The notes under the pieces were generated by a model. It made no database searches and was not told where the DNA came from. It worked only from the letters and a program-made list of their open reading frames with translations. A stretch of 64,000 nt of DNA, from NCBI RefSeq assembly GCF_958979055.1, contig NC_084897.1, positions 25,597,128-25,661,127 of the forward strand, read 5' to 3'. Positions within the stretch are counted from its first letter, which is position 1, and each line of letters begins with the position of its first letter. The translations under genes were made by a program, and so were the position numbers. This stretch comes from Alnus glutinosa. Lineage: Eukaryota > Streptophyta > Magnoliopsida > Fagales > Betulaceae. Positions 1 through 11,911 of this stretch are shown piece by piece.

Positions 1-73
1 CGGACATGCTACAATCCAAGCAGGGATTGTAGCCAATCTCAATCCCGCCAGAAGATGTAAACTTCTAGTGTAA
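1..73 (+). CDS. possible 3' end of an unidentified gene
   Basis: An open frame runs from the left edge (codons from base 2) to a TAA at 71-73 and gives about 23 residues ending ARRCKLLV. A second frame is also open to 60 and ends SRQKM. The base composition is coding-like and richer in GC than the downstream sequence, which fits the tail of a + strand gene whose body lies to the left. I do not recognise the protein, and with so few residues the call could be wrong. Confidence 0.25.
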   Translation, partial: GHATIQAGIVANLNPARRCKLLV

Positions 74-3000
74 TGAATGACTCATTTTATGTCTTTAAAC
101 ATTGACCTGGGGTTTTGATGGTGTGTTTGAATCTCAACCTTCCATTAAAAAAGAAGGATCAAAGTTTGATTAATCTTAGGTATTACAAACAATCTTAATC
201 CGTGAGCTTCTGATCCACAAAAAGATTGAATCTCCAAATGCCAGCATTGCCAGCACATAAAAGGCTGGAGACCCATTTATTTGATACTTCAAAGGATAAT
301 TACAGTTTCCCAAAAAATTTGTTCCAATAGCTCTACGCTTCGGACCCACATAATGGCAGCCTAAATTCTATTTATACCGACATGGACGGCACATAGCTAA
401 CTTAAATTGATTTTTTTCGATGGTTTATATAAATGCCATATGAGACAAACCTTAGTAGGTACTCCATATGAAGCAGACAAATGTAGGATGCCTCAGTTAT
501 ATCTCTAGCAATACTTTCACATGCAGCAGCCACTCCTGGAAAAAGTCTCAACATTAGAGGACCACACATGTGGGTTGCCAAAACCTAAAACCACAATAAT
601 CAAGATGAATAATGCTAGACCAACAATTCCTACAATTCTTTTACAACTTGCTGGCATGTGTCAATGAAGGAAGATATAGGAAAGATGTAAACCGGCATAC
701 TCCTAAAATCGAACATTACTACTACGTCCAGCCCCACTCTGTTAACATGAAATTCGTTTCCCATGTTCTGAGGCCAAGAAAGCCTTCTTTGATAACCACA
801 CAGTCAGCAGCCTATCTGTCTTTCCTGCTTTCCTTTTGCATCTAATCCCATTCCAACAAATTCGCATTTTTGCATGCATAAACCACATCCATCATTGTAG
901 AAATTCATTTGGATTGAACGCAGATATCTATTAACACATCAGTTAAACAAGAATTCACTCCCATTAGCTGGAATGCCACTACAAACTTCATAAAGAATTG
1001 TGTCTTATAACTAAATCAATCTGGGTTTGAGTAGTACTATTCCTTACCCAACTCAATCTGGATTCAAGAAGCAAAAGGAATGTCCACATTCTCTGAACGG
1101 AAGGGGTAGCATATGGAGGATAGTTCAGAAGATAACACATCATTGTCACTAAGACACTTCATAAAAGCTGATCAACAGAAGGCACTAGCTTAAAGATGGC
1201 GACCCTCAGTCAAAAGATAAACATGTGGTTGCCATGTGACTCTTGTCTCCAGAAGCCTATAGAGACAAAACAGTCCATACCACACAACATCATCAGCTTA
1301 CCAATCTAACCACAATCTGCCAGAAATTTTCTTTATGCACGTATTCCTGTAAAGGTTCTTTAACAAGTTAGCTTCGTTTATGCTTTTCTATGCATTGCTC
1401 TTAAAGTGAAAACTAAAAAAGCTTTTTTTTTTTTTTGTTTTTACCATCTTTTTAATTTTTCACTTCAAGAGCAATGTATAGAAGCTATCTTAGGTTCTAA
1501 TATATTTGTTGGTGGTCTATATAAGCACATGCATATGCATTGTGCATGATGGAAGCATTCCCAACACCATTTTCTTTCTTTCCTCTTTTCTTTTTTCTTT
1601 TGATAACTAATTCAGTCTAATTGGCCTCAAGAGGAGGGGAAGGGGAGATTCGAACTAGCAACTTCCGCTCTATGAGGCGTGGTCCCTAGCCGATTAAACT
1701 ACGACTACCCCTTGGGATTATCTTTCTTTCTTCTTTTCCCCCCTTGGAAGGACAAAATAGCTAAGTTACAGGGCAATTGAGATGACTGGGCAGGACGGTT
1801 TCAAACTCTTCCAGTTGATTTCAGAACACTAGAGGAATCTAAACTCAGATTGCAAAAAGATTCAACAAGAATCAAATCCTTGTGGTGTTTTTAGAGGCCA
1901 ACTCAATCATAAACTCAAAAGAAAGTTCTAATAGAAGTTATTGGCTGCATTCTAATCCAAACCCAGACCAAAAAGTAAGGCACAAGTTATCCTAACACTG
2001 TGTTTAAGAGCAAAACAGATAGTACAAACCAGCAGAATGTCAAAAACCCTAGCAAGCCCAAGCTCACATCTTCCAACTGTTTCGTATCATCATATTACAA
2101 ATACTTCTGTTTCATATCATCCTATTACAATTCTTCTGTTTCATATCATCCTATTCCAATTCTTTTTTTCCTTTTTTTTTTTTTGCCACAGTCCTGTTAC
2201 AATTCAACTTCACTAAACAAACACCTTGTTATCCACCGGCACCAATCCAGTAAGAGGGTCACCTAACACTGCAAGGCATCCAACTGGAGAACTAAGTATC
2301 ATGCATCTCAATCAGCCAAACAAACCCAATTTGGCTACTAAACCCTCACTTTCTCTTTCGAAAGCAAAGTCATATGGAAATGGCCAAATATATTATTTAA
2401 GCACCATTAGACGTCATTCTTTCATTCAGTTGCTTTCAAACAACCCTAGGCCTAATAAATTCCTTACAGATTGAAATTGAAACCTAACAAGAAATCATAT
2501 GCAAGAGAGAAATCCTGTAATAACAATAAAAGATAGTGTGATTGAAACCAAAAGTTATGGCCCCATCAGGATTCATCCAAAAATCTCAGCAACAAGGGGC
2601 TTGCAGAGGTACCTGAAAGCATTTGTAGCTAGTCACATAATCATGTACTCTAAAACTTCCCAAGATGCAGTGTGATCTTATGCTACACAGCAGTAGAAGA
2701 CATCAAGATCACATGTGCACACTTAAGCATTTTAATACTGGTGAATATCTAGTAAATCAACACAGAGTGATTGTCATGTCAACATCCCACATTACATGTT
2801 ACATATGCAGGGAAAATTACCTGAAACTCTTCCATAAGAGGAAATTGTTTCCTGTAAGTACTTCAAGACACCAAGCTCCTGAGTTTCCATCTCATCTGCC
2901 CAATATGGATGAATATCACATCCATCAACTGAGAGAGGACGCTTTAGCCTATTTTAAATGTGAATTAAACTATAAATGAGAAATAAATTACACCAAGAAA

Positions 3001-4092
3001 TTTCAGCACTCCCAAATTCAGTGATTTTTGCAGTTCCTGATCAGATAAGGAAAGTTCCACAATCATTCTCATTTCATAGAAAAGACTTCAAATGACATAG
3101 CTAGAAGTTAGTAAAGAACTTGTACCTTCTAATATAATAGGTCATGTAACTTAGAAGGAAGAGCGTGTTAAAACCCACCATTATAGCTAGGAGACATACC
3201 CAGCTGGGAGCTCTCTTGATCCCAAAGATAAAAATGTATAAAAATAGAACTCCAAACCTTCAAATGCAAGTTTTCCACCAAAAGGGGTTTCTCGTTATAA
3301 GGTCTAAAGTAAAATATTAGGGATAAGAGAATATAAAACAGCAGCAAAAGCATGCGTGCTAGATTATATCAAACAGCATATAGACATCATTTAGTGTGCC
3401 CTAATGTTTTTCAATTTCAGATTTTTGGGGTTGCCATAGCCCTCCGGCTCCGCCCTTAGGCCTTGGGCTTAAGGCTTAGATTTTATGTTTTCAGATTTTT
3501 GGGGAGGGCCATGCTCCCACCCCTGGCTCCGCCACTAAGCATATGTGCTAGAATGAAGATTATAATTCAAAAAGAAAATGGTAATAGGCAAATGTCGGAG
3601 CCAATAGCAAGAAAATGGAATCAAGGGCCTCTTCTAACTCCTTGGCTAACCACGCTTTTGCACCACAAATTTTTTTTCTACTAGTTCCTAGCTTTGTCAA
3701 GAAAAGGGTCCTTCTGCATTCAATCTAAAATTGAAAGCTTATCTTCAATGTCTTGGCTTCAGTTTCAGAATAATACCAGCTCCCAAGACATTTAAGATGA
3801 ATATATCAAGTGACTTATCCATATATAGACGGATGAATATATCCTGACAGATATACCTTGACAGACCAACCTATTACAAGTACATATATACACTACTCCC
3901 GTTTTGCAATGCTACACAACCATCCATTTTGAATATACTAAACATCAGTCACTTGGCTATTACAGAAATAGAGATTAAAAAGAAACAGGGGTCCCTAAAG
4001 TGAGCTAATCCACATTACATAATTATGTATCATCTTCTACTATATACGCTGCTAAACGTGAACTACCCATCACACTCTGAGGCAGCCCATGA
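74..4092. other. intergenic, AT-rich, no gene supported
   Basis: About 4 kb with no coding region I can support. It holds a tRNA-derived SINE near 1.6 kb. On the - strand a short exon-like open stretch near 430-590 is preceded by an acceptor-like site, but I cannot tie it to a known protein. The part next to 4092 should include the 3' UTR of the YEATS gene. Confidence 0.5.
1582..1720 (-). mobile_element. tRNA-derived SINE
   Basis: Read on the - strand, this ~139 bp block has an RNA polymerase III promoter like that of a tRNA. An A box TAGTTTAATCGG (complement of 1690-1701) fits the consensus TRGYNNARYNGG, and a B box AGTTCGAATC (complement of 1647-1656) lies 33 bases downstream. An A/G-rich tail follows (complement of about 1582-1605). 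Both flanks carry a TCTTTCTTTC-like string (about 1572-1581 and 1721-1730) that may be the target-site duplication, although it is low complexity. Family name unknown. Confidence 0.6.
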
Positions 4093-4554
4093 TCATGAAA
4101 ATTCATAACCAGTGGGTGGTTTTGACAGCTGAGGCAGCCCATCCATCACACTCAATTGTCTTCTCAGCTTAACAATATGAGCTTGTACCTACCACATTGG
4201 AAAAACTGTCAAAACTACATTCATTTTCAAGTTTCAAAAATTTAAGACAGTTTGTACAGCAGACTATTGGAGTGAGCACATAAATAGACCAAAAAGAAGT
4301 CACAACCATTGATGTTGTATCAATAGTATACGTAAGGACAAATAACTCTCACGGTAAGACCCTAATTCATAACCAAAAAGTACATTATAGAGAGAAACCA
4401 AACAACTATCCAAGATAGTAGGAGACGCACAAAACATTCATCCAAATCATGCTTCACCATCCACTTAAAGCCCTACTCAAAAAACAGCATTTAGCATAGA
4501 AATGCAAATCATGAACGAGGGAACAACCCAATAAAAAGGATATTAATCATAGTT

Positions 4555-4585
<31 letters not shown>

Positions 4586-6292
4586 CATGATCAATGTGAG
4601 ACCTTCCCAGGCATAATCTTCCTTGTGCAGACATGCCATGTGTCACCCGCAGCAATGGCATCCATGTTACAAGTGTTAATACTTTTAATTAAAATCAATA
4701 TTTTTATAAGATACTTTTAGAAAAGAACTATAAGTATGACAGAGCAGAAAGCAAGCAATTCATTCTAACCTGCTGACGAGCTGCTGCAAGTTTCAAAAGC
4801 TCGTCAGCCTCTGAGAAATTCATGAACCATTGACTAAACGGATGATCTTTGGTATCACCTTTCTCCTTGTCAGAATTAGTCTCAATTGGCACTGTGACAA
4901 ATAAAATACTTCAACGTTAAGCATAATTCAAACAAGCACAAGTTTACGAAACAGTAGAGTAAAGAATTTTACCAGGATCGGGCAAGTTAAAACCAGCAGG
5001 CAGCCGAGGAACAATGACAGCTGGATGATTCTGCACACGAGCCAAAAAATTCTCGGATGGATCAGGGTATACAATTTCATTGTACGATTCAACTACAACA
5101 GGTTTCTTGGTTGTCTGAGGGCCAGATTCATCTTCAGGATATAACTTCAAATGGTGATACCTGTAAGCACCAAAAATTAGTAACTGCCTTCGAAAGTGAA
5201 TCAATAAGTAACCCTCAAGTAACTTACAAATCCAATTGTTTATCACAGACATCGCTGTGGAAAAAAAGGCTGATGGCAATTTCAAATTCACCCCATCCAC
5301 ATTCCGATATCTCGAATGGGGGCGATTCAACCACTCTCATAGGGTTATTGAAACTAGGATGCAATTGAAACATCACTCGCTTTATCACGACACCAAGATC
5401 CTCATTTGTTGCCCCACGTACATAGACTGTCCACTTATGCGACTGAGACCTAATAGATGAACAAACATTATAAAAAACTATTCAAATATTTTAATAGCAT
5501 TAAAAGGGACCCCCGTAAAGGTAAGCGCTTACTCACTGGCCTTCCTACCAAGATAAAATGCAATTGTTCCATACACTATTGGAACGCAAATTTCGACATC
5601 CTTAACCCTCCTGTTTGCACCCTATGACAGCCAAACAGGAAAAAGAAAATCCAAATCAGGATTATATCCAATCTGGAGCACAAAACTCTAAGAGATGAAA
5701 AATTAGTAATTCAAGTACAATACAAACACACAAATTTCCCACATCATTCAGTCTATTCCATTAATCCAACATAAAATTTACAAATTACAGAAGTTTGTAC
5801 GAAATGTAGTAGAATAACAAAAGAATTTAAACACCCCATGCATAATAAAATGCGAGGTTTAACATCTTCTAGTTTGTTGCAAATAGTCATACAAAACCAA
5901 CTGGGCACCCAAAATTATAAGAGCTAAAAGAATAGCAATATATATGGAAGGCTTACGCAAAACCCATAACTTACAATTTACGGTTTATCTCATATCCACA
6001 ATAAATGCAAAAATTCTACATTTTCTTTCCCTATCCGAAAATAACAACGAAAGGACAAAAAAAAATAACGTTAAATAACAAATATGGGGAAGTCAAAGCT
6101 AGGGCTAGTACAATTAGGAATCATTCACACAAATTCTGAGCTTTCGAGGATCAAAAAAAAAAAACCAAATGTTACCTTTTTGTCGCTATCTTCAGCAGAC
6201 TTCCCGATTTTGATGCGAGTTGGCTTTGCAGCCGAAGCAGCATCGTCGGACTGGTTTTCGCCTTGTTTTCTCGCTGAGATTGTGAGGGACAT
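4093..6292 (-). CDS. YEATS-domain protein, GAS41/TAF14 type
   Basis: Six exons on the - strand: 6176-6292, 5533-5621, 5228-5449, 4973-5160, 4770-4891 and 4093-4188. They sum to 834 nt and encode 277 aa with matching phases. After a charged N-terminus comes a YEATS domain (about residues 40-180) with family strings [25 protein letters not shown] and [11 protein letters not shown]. The C-terminus is helical ([20 protein letters not shown]). The closest proteins I know are Arabidopsis TAF14b/YAF9a and TAF14, chromatin subunits shared by SWR1 and NuA4 complexes in the nucleus; YEATS domains read acylated or acetylated histone H3 lysines. Length agrees with the family (about 268 aa). The ATG at 6292 is chosen because MSLT and a basic stretch resemble the known N-terminus. 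Nothing looks broken. By position it would match At2g18000 (TAF14); by sequence it resembles TAF14b more. Confidence 0.93.
4553..4586. repeat. (TG)n(TA)n microsatellite
   Basis: A compound dinucleotide repeat, about ten TG units running directly into about six TA units, lies downstream of the YEATS gene's fifth exon, within its last intron. Confidence 0.9.
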
Positions 6293-9042
6293 TTTAGGGT
6301 TTAGACTCCAAACACGAGGGAGTGACCAACACAGGGATTAATTAGGGTTTTTATCGGTCAATTTGGGTTTCTGACCAAAAAAAAAAAAGGGGGGGGGTTG
6401 CCGTTTTGGTTTTAGCTGTTTTTCTTTGTTTCCTCGGAAGCTTCGAAACCCAAAGGTCAGAGTCAGAGCACTTTTTTAAATTAATATTGTTTTTTATCCG
6501 GATAAATATAAATTATAATATGAAGAGTCACTCTCTTTCTGACGAACGAAGGTACACGAGGCTTTGAGCCGATTGATTTTTGGTGCATGTAATTACATGC
6601 TCTCATGCTTGGTGTAAGCTCCTCTTCATTTTAAGGGGAAATAAAGAGACGCAAAAGATTTAATTTTGGTCAATAACAAATAAAACCTAAAAACAGGATA
6701 AATGGTCAGACAATAAGAAGGTCCTCCTCCTCATATGATGATTAAAAAAATAAGATTGAGTTTGATAGAATTAGGGATGTAAATAATCAGTCAATTCGAC
6801 AGCCTGCTCGATACCCGTTCGGTTTAGTCTGATTCGAACTCGAGCTCGATACTGTAGAAACTCGATTGTTACTGTAAAAACCTGCTTGATTAGTAAGTAA
6901 TACATACTCGACTCGCTCGACAAAACTCGATAGGAGCTCGCGAGCGACCGGATCGCTCGCCCGGCTCGTTAGTCTAACTCGTTAGCTCGTTCATATCTTA
7001 CATATATATTAGTAAATAGTAAATATAATATAATATATATAGTATAACATATTAATTATAACACTTTGATAACAATATTTAGTATGTTAAATTAATATAT
7101 TAATTATTAATAGTTAGCATATATAAACACATATATCACATCACACATGGTTAATAATAGTTATATGGTATCCTGCCATTTAAAATTATAAATAATGTAA
7201 TTATGTGAAAATATATACACCATTAAATATGTAAAATATAATCTGAACCATTAAATAAATTCTTTTTTTTTCACTTACGTAGAATTTCATATGATAAGGG
7301 TGGCTCTAAAATGATAATTAGATAAGTAAAATTTTGGACTTTCAACCTAATAACCTATGTTAGAGCATCCACAAATGGATCATTTGAAATTTTATTCAAA
7401 TTTTGAAGAATAATCTCACTTTTTATTTATTTATTTATTTTGAAAATCACTCTACATCCCATTATTTATTTTGGATTTATTGGGTTTTATGCATGTTTCA
7501 AGATGTATTAGGAAGACACCCTAATATAATTGGGTTGCATTGCATCTAAATTGTAAAAACAAATAATAGATTTATTCACTCAACCTTTTACAATGTGATA
7601 GGAGCTAATAATCAAACTCAATCCTTATTCAACACTACTTCCTTTATCTCATAATCCTCCAATTTTTATTTTTATTTTTTTGCTTAAGCTGTATTTTACC
7701 TCATGTCTCTTCCTTTTACAAAGAAATATACCATCAAATTAAAGATAATTATTCTCAATAAATGATACAGATTTGTATAATCCAGCATTTCACAAATATG
7801 GCATATCATATAATTGTTAGGATAAATCTCTTTTTAGAAATCAAGAGGTTAGTGATAGGATTAAGATTTGGATGATACTTTAATTCTCGACCAAAGGGCC
7901 ATTCACAAAATCTCCACTAGTAAGGCGCACCTCTCTCTCACAGTTAGCGTAAATCATCGGTCAAATCCAATTAGGTGCTTTGAATTTAGCAAAAAGAGTT
8001 TTTTTTTCCCACCTCGAGATGCTAGGATAGTACTTTGGATCCCATAACTAGATTGGTCAAGGCCTTTTGGGTCATATTTATGGACTTAAGTCTCCTACAA
8101 TTCCAGAGATCCAAATCATTCAATCAAAAATAGTGATACAAAAAACAGTTCCCCAACAAATCATTTTCCTTCAATCAAAATAAACTGCTTAGATTGAGCC
8201 ATATAAATTTTTAAATTAATTAATTAAAATGCAAGGTAAGTTCAAAAGGTGGCCAGACAACCCTTACGGTGATTGGGGATGTGATGCGACCACATCCCCC
8301 CCAAATGGCTCATGGGGGGTACAACACTGCCAGATGGCTTGAACGGGTGGTGGCTCAGAAATGTGGTCTAACCACCCCCACCTGGGCGACGAACCAATCC
8401 CTCATGTGGTCTGCCACTCAAGGGGTGGTCCAAAGAGCCCTTTATTTTATTTAGTTTTTATTGTTTATAAAGGCTTATGTGACTCGATCCGGTCGGTTCA
8501 TTTAATGAATGACCTGAATCTTTGAATTGCATACCATATTTCCTAGAATTCAACCTTGTATTTAGTTTTCAACATTTTCTTGTCCCATCAGAAGCAGCAG
8601 TTCCGCAAGGGTCAGTTGGAGACAAACAACATATAGTCCTGAACTATTATCAGGTCAAGGTGGCAGCTTGATCAAGAGTAACAAATTTCTGCAACGAAGT
8701 ATGAAGGTTGAATACAAACTGCGATCACAACCATTTACAGCATAAATTCTAGCACATCTTGGCTACTTGAAGAACACAACACCAAGTTTTCTTTCCAATT
8801 GAAATCAGATTCTGGTTCAATTCAACAACAGTGCAGCACAGCACCAAATAATAGAACTAGAGCACTGGATAGTGAGTTCACAGGGCTTGTCACAATGTTA
8901 CAAATCGAAGGAAGGATTCCATACAAAGCTCTGATCCAGCTCTGCTGATATCCAAAGTCCTCTGGGGGATCAGCATGTAGGGATGGAAGCAACCACCTTG
9001 CGAGCAAGCCGACAGGCAGCCGAACAAGAGCAGCCTACCAAA
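6293..9042. other. intergenic, AT-rich with repeat remnants
   Basis: This separates the YEATS gene start from the 3' end of the coiled-coil gene; both are on the - strand. Bases just above 6292 should hold the YEATS promoter and 5' UTR. It contains a TCGA-rich repeat at 6799-6995 and a GC-rich block at 8240-8445, rich in GGTGG and CCACC strings, which looks like the inside of an old DNA transposon. The open frame in that block (8269-8454) matches nothing I know. Confidence 0.5.
6799..6995. repeat. CTCGA/GAGCTCG-rich dispersed repeat
   Basis: About 200 bp dense in CTCGA, GAGCTCG and GCTCGTT strings within otherwise AT-rich DNA. This word pattern recurs in many plant genomes as part of DNA transposons. 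I cannot see clean terminal inverted repeats or a target duplication, so the family is left open. Confidence 0.45.
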
Positions 9043-9977
9043 TTAGATATTTGAAGCACTCAAGGCCATTACCTTGCACTGTTCATTCATGGCCAAAAGT
9101 TGGGCCTCTTTCTTGTCAAGAAGAGCACTCAACCTCACATTTTCTTCCATTAGTTTCTGAACTTCAGTCTCTTTCTGCATCTTCTCACCCTCTAACTGTG
9201 TCGTCTTTGCAACTAGCCTGCTTCACGGCAACATCAGCAAACAAAACCACCCAAAAAAAAAAATTCTAGCTAGAATAAGAACTGTCTGCAATAGGAAGTA
9301 ATTGAAACTTGATTAACTACAAGACACTGCACATTACTGGCATAATGAAAGGGTAACTTTCCCAGGCCAGGCAAAGATACCAACAAGCTTGCTGAGCCTG
9401 AAGGTTGGGTTCTGAATTTAGATCTGGTCCAAGTCTTTACATCTGAATGTATATTTTCCTCCATTTGTGAGGCTAAAAACTTGTACCAATCATTTTTAAA
9501 TCCCAAAGGCCCAGCACTAAGCAGTAGGCACACTGCTTGACTGTCTATCACCAGTGACATGTAGAAAGAACATAAACAAACATAACTACAACACCATGCA
9601 AAGGTAAAACTGCAAGCCTGATCCTAAACTTTCAAGCCCAAACCTAACCAAAATATACACTAGTGGTCTATATGGATTTAGGGAAAGCAGAGGGAAAGAA
9701 GAGGATTCTTATTATTATTATTATTATTTTAATTCGTCTAACAATTAAACTTCATATTTTTCATATATTATCACAATTTTCTTTTCCACTACTTAAAAAT
9801 TTTTCAAGTTGCAACTCAAAATGTAGACAGGTTTGCAGTAAACTTTATTAAGCATTTTAATGATCGTTTCCCCTTTCTTTCAACTTCTCCAAGATCTAAA
9901 CAGAGCCTAGCAACCTTTGTAAAACCTTTAATTTGGTAGACAATAAAAGCATCAATCAGAACATCTAGAAACCTCTC

Positions 9978-10012
<35 letters not shown>

Positions 10013-10480
10013 GGCTGGCTTGGAAGAGGAAGAAATGATGCATGCAAATTTTTTTAGCCATAATGCATAAATTTGGTCATAAGAAATATATACGTGTGGT
10101 CCAACAGAAAATAAAAGAAGGCTAAGAAGAAATGATTAATTCCAAATAACACAATGAAGAACAAAACTAGCATGTCACATGAGAGTATTTTCCAACAAAC
10201 AGAAACAAAGAGAAAGTAGGAGTACCAGTGTATCTCATCTTGAACATATTCAAGCACAAAGGAACAATGTTATGGATTTATTAATAATTTGGTACTAGCT
10301 AATAGAGAAAAACAACAGCAACGTATATGAGCAAAAGGGACACTTTCACGTTTGAGGGATGAAACTCTCCTTCAAATCAAAGAGTTATGATTAAGTATTA
10401 GTATTTAGATGCATCATTGCGCCAGTATGATGTCTACCTGGTCATGTTAATGAAAAAACAGCTATACAAAAATGTAAACG

Positions 10481-10511
<31 letters not shown>

Positions 10512-11911
10512 GAAAAAAAGAAAAAAAAGAAGAAGAAGCTAGTTTCTGAAAGGGTCATTGTAAAGAATTAATCAAATGATCCAACAGTACCAACCTTATA
10601 CATTTTTTCATTTGATTACCCACCAAATAGCTCTGAAGTTCTAAATATGGATGCTAAAGCAAATCTAATTATGACCAATCAGCAACTAAATAGACTGTAT
10701 GATTTTAACAGTCTCAGATGTAGGTCCACAGTGGGATGCCAGCCCAACCAAAAAATAAGTTTAAGTACCTTGACATAGTAAAGAACTAATATGCGATAAA
10801 TTACACAAGACAGAAGATGCAAGTGTCAGTAAAAAAAAGGAATTCTATGAAGCACAGAAATGCAAAAGAAAGCATAATTAAGCATTTAGCACAACTAACC
10901 AAATACTATGAAGCAAACTCTTGACAATCAACTTATCCAAAAAAAAAACTCTTGGTGATCAAGAAAAAAGTGTAATCAGAGCATCTTTAGGAAGTATCAA
11001 AAGATATAGACTTTTATATTTCTTTTTTAATGTTCTTTAAAGCATACTAACCGTTCAAACAGCCTCTCGATAGTTTGAAACTGCTTCTCCGATGAAAGAA
11101 GTGTTTCTCTTACAGTAATGAGACTGCTAACATAGGATTTCAGAGACTCGAAGTCCCGCTTCACACGACAAAGCTCCTGTTCATTTTCTGCAGCTCGCTG
11201 TCTTTGTCTAGATGTTTCGTCAACCAAATCCTCAACTCTCTGTCGCATTTCATTCAGTATGCAGTTTGTACCCATAGCAAAACGTTCCATCTCCTCTAAC
11301 TTCAATGACATGTTTTCAATTTGGATCGACTTTTTTGTAATTTCTTCTTGACCGAAAGTTACCTTCTCCTTCTCAATTGCAGTTTCAGATTCTGCCAATA
11401 TGACCCTTTTAACAAGAGCTTCCATTACATCTGTGACCATCTGCACAGACTTGAGTAGTTCACCAGTATAAGCTGCATCTTGTTCATCCAGCGAAACATG
11501 TTGCCTACTAATTCCAAGCCAAGTTTCTTCATCTGGACCATCACATGAGGAAAGATCAATATTCCTTGACCAACCAGACAATGGTGTACCATTTTTGTCA
11601 ACGAGTCCTACCCCTTCTAATTGTTTGATGCCACATGATGTATGAGCTAAATGGGGAACAGCAATGATTTGAGCCTTTGATTTCAAGTAGGTTAACAATG
11701 TTGCAGTAGTTTTAACCCTCCGCCAAAGAACCTCTAACTCCTGCTTGGCATCTTCCTCAGACCCCTGTATACAAGCCTTAACCTCCATAAGTTTTGCTTG
11801 CAGAACATCCACTTGGGACTGGCTTTGTTCCATTTCCTGCTTCCACACTTCATGCGTTTGGCTTAACTGAGACTTCAAAGTTGACAAATCAACATCGTTC
11901 TCTGCTGCCAT
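9043..11911 (-). CDS. plant-specific coiled-coil protein
   Basis: Two coding exons on the - strand, 11052-11911 (860 nt) and 9043-9217 (175 nt), total 345 codons and encode 344 aa. The split codon CG|G joins cleanly. The protein begins MAAENDVDLSTLKSQL and ends KVMALSASNI. Predicted coiled coils lie at about residues 8-75, 165-285 and 290-335, with a Ser/Asp-rich linker between; there is no membrane segment or enzyme motif. It resembles the uncharacterised Arabidopsis group that includes At5g25070 and probably At2g17990 (from memory). The ATG at 11911 is three bases inside an exon that starts at an acceptor (11915-11916), so a 5' UTR intron is likely; a fitting upstream exon would end at a donor at 12989. 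The function is unknown; the heptad pattern suggests self-assembly or a scaffold role. Confidence 0.85.
9981..10008. repeat. poly(C) tract, 28 nt
   Basis: Uninterrupted run of 28 C on the + strand, so poly(G) on the sense strand of the coiled-coil gene's intron. Confidence 0.9.
10483..10502. repeat. poly(C) tract, 20 nt, followed by A-rich run
   Basis: Uninterrupted run of 20 C followed at once by an A/G-rich stretch, in the same intron as the 28 nt tract. Confidence 0.9.

Larger units (their letters stand above)
9218..11051 (-). other. 1.8 kb intron of the coiled-coil gene
   Basis: The only coding intron of the coiled-coil gene. It starts GTTAG and ends GCAG on the - strand. It carries two long C tracts on the + strand (28 C at 9981-10008 and 20 C at 10483-10502). 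I see no other gene in it. Confidence 0.8.

Noticed and set aside
430-590. Exon-like open stretch on the - strand (ATHMCGPLMLRLFPG...)
   Set aside because: It has an acceptor-like start and donor-like end, but I cannot match the protein or find partner exons.
2665-2979. 104-codon open frame on the + strand
   Set aside because: AT-rich, no known domain, poor coding look; likely chance.
8269-8454. Open frame in the GC-rich block near 8.3 kb
   Set aside because: Lies in what looks like an old repeat; no family match.
9816-10061. Open frame with a poly-Gly run
   Set aside because: Caused by the 28 nt C tract in an intron; not a gene.
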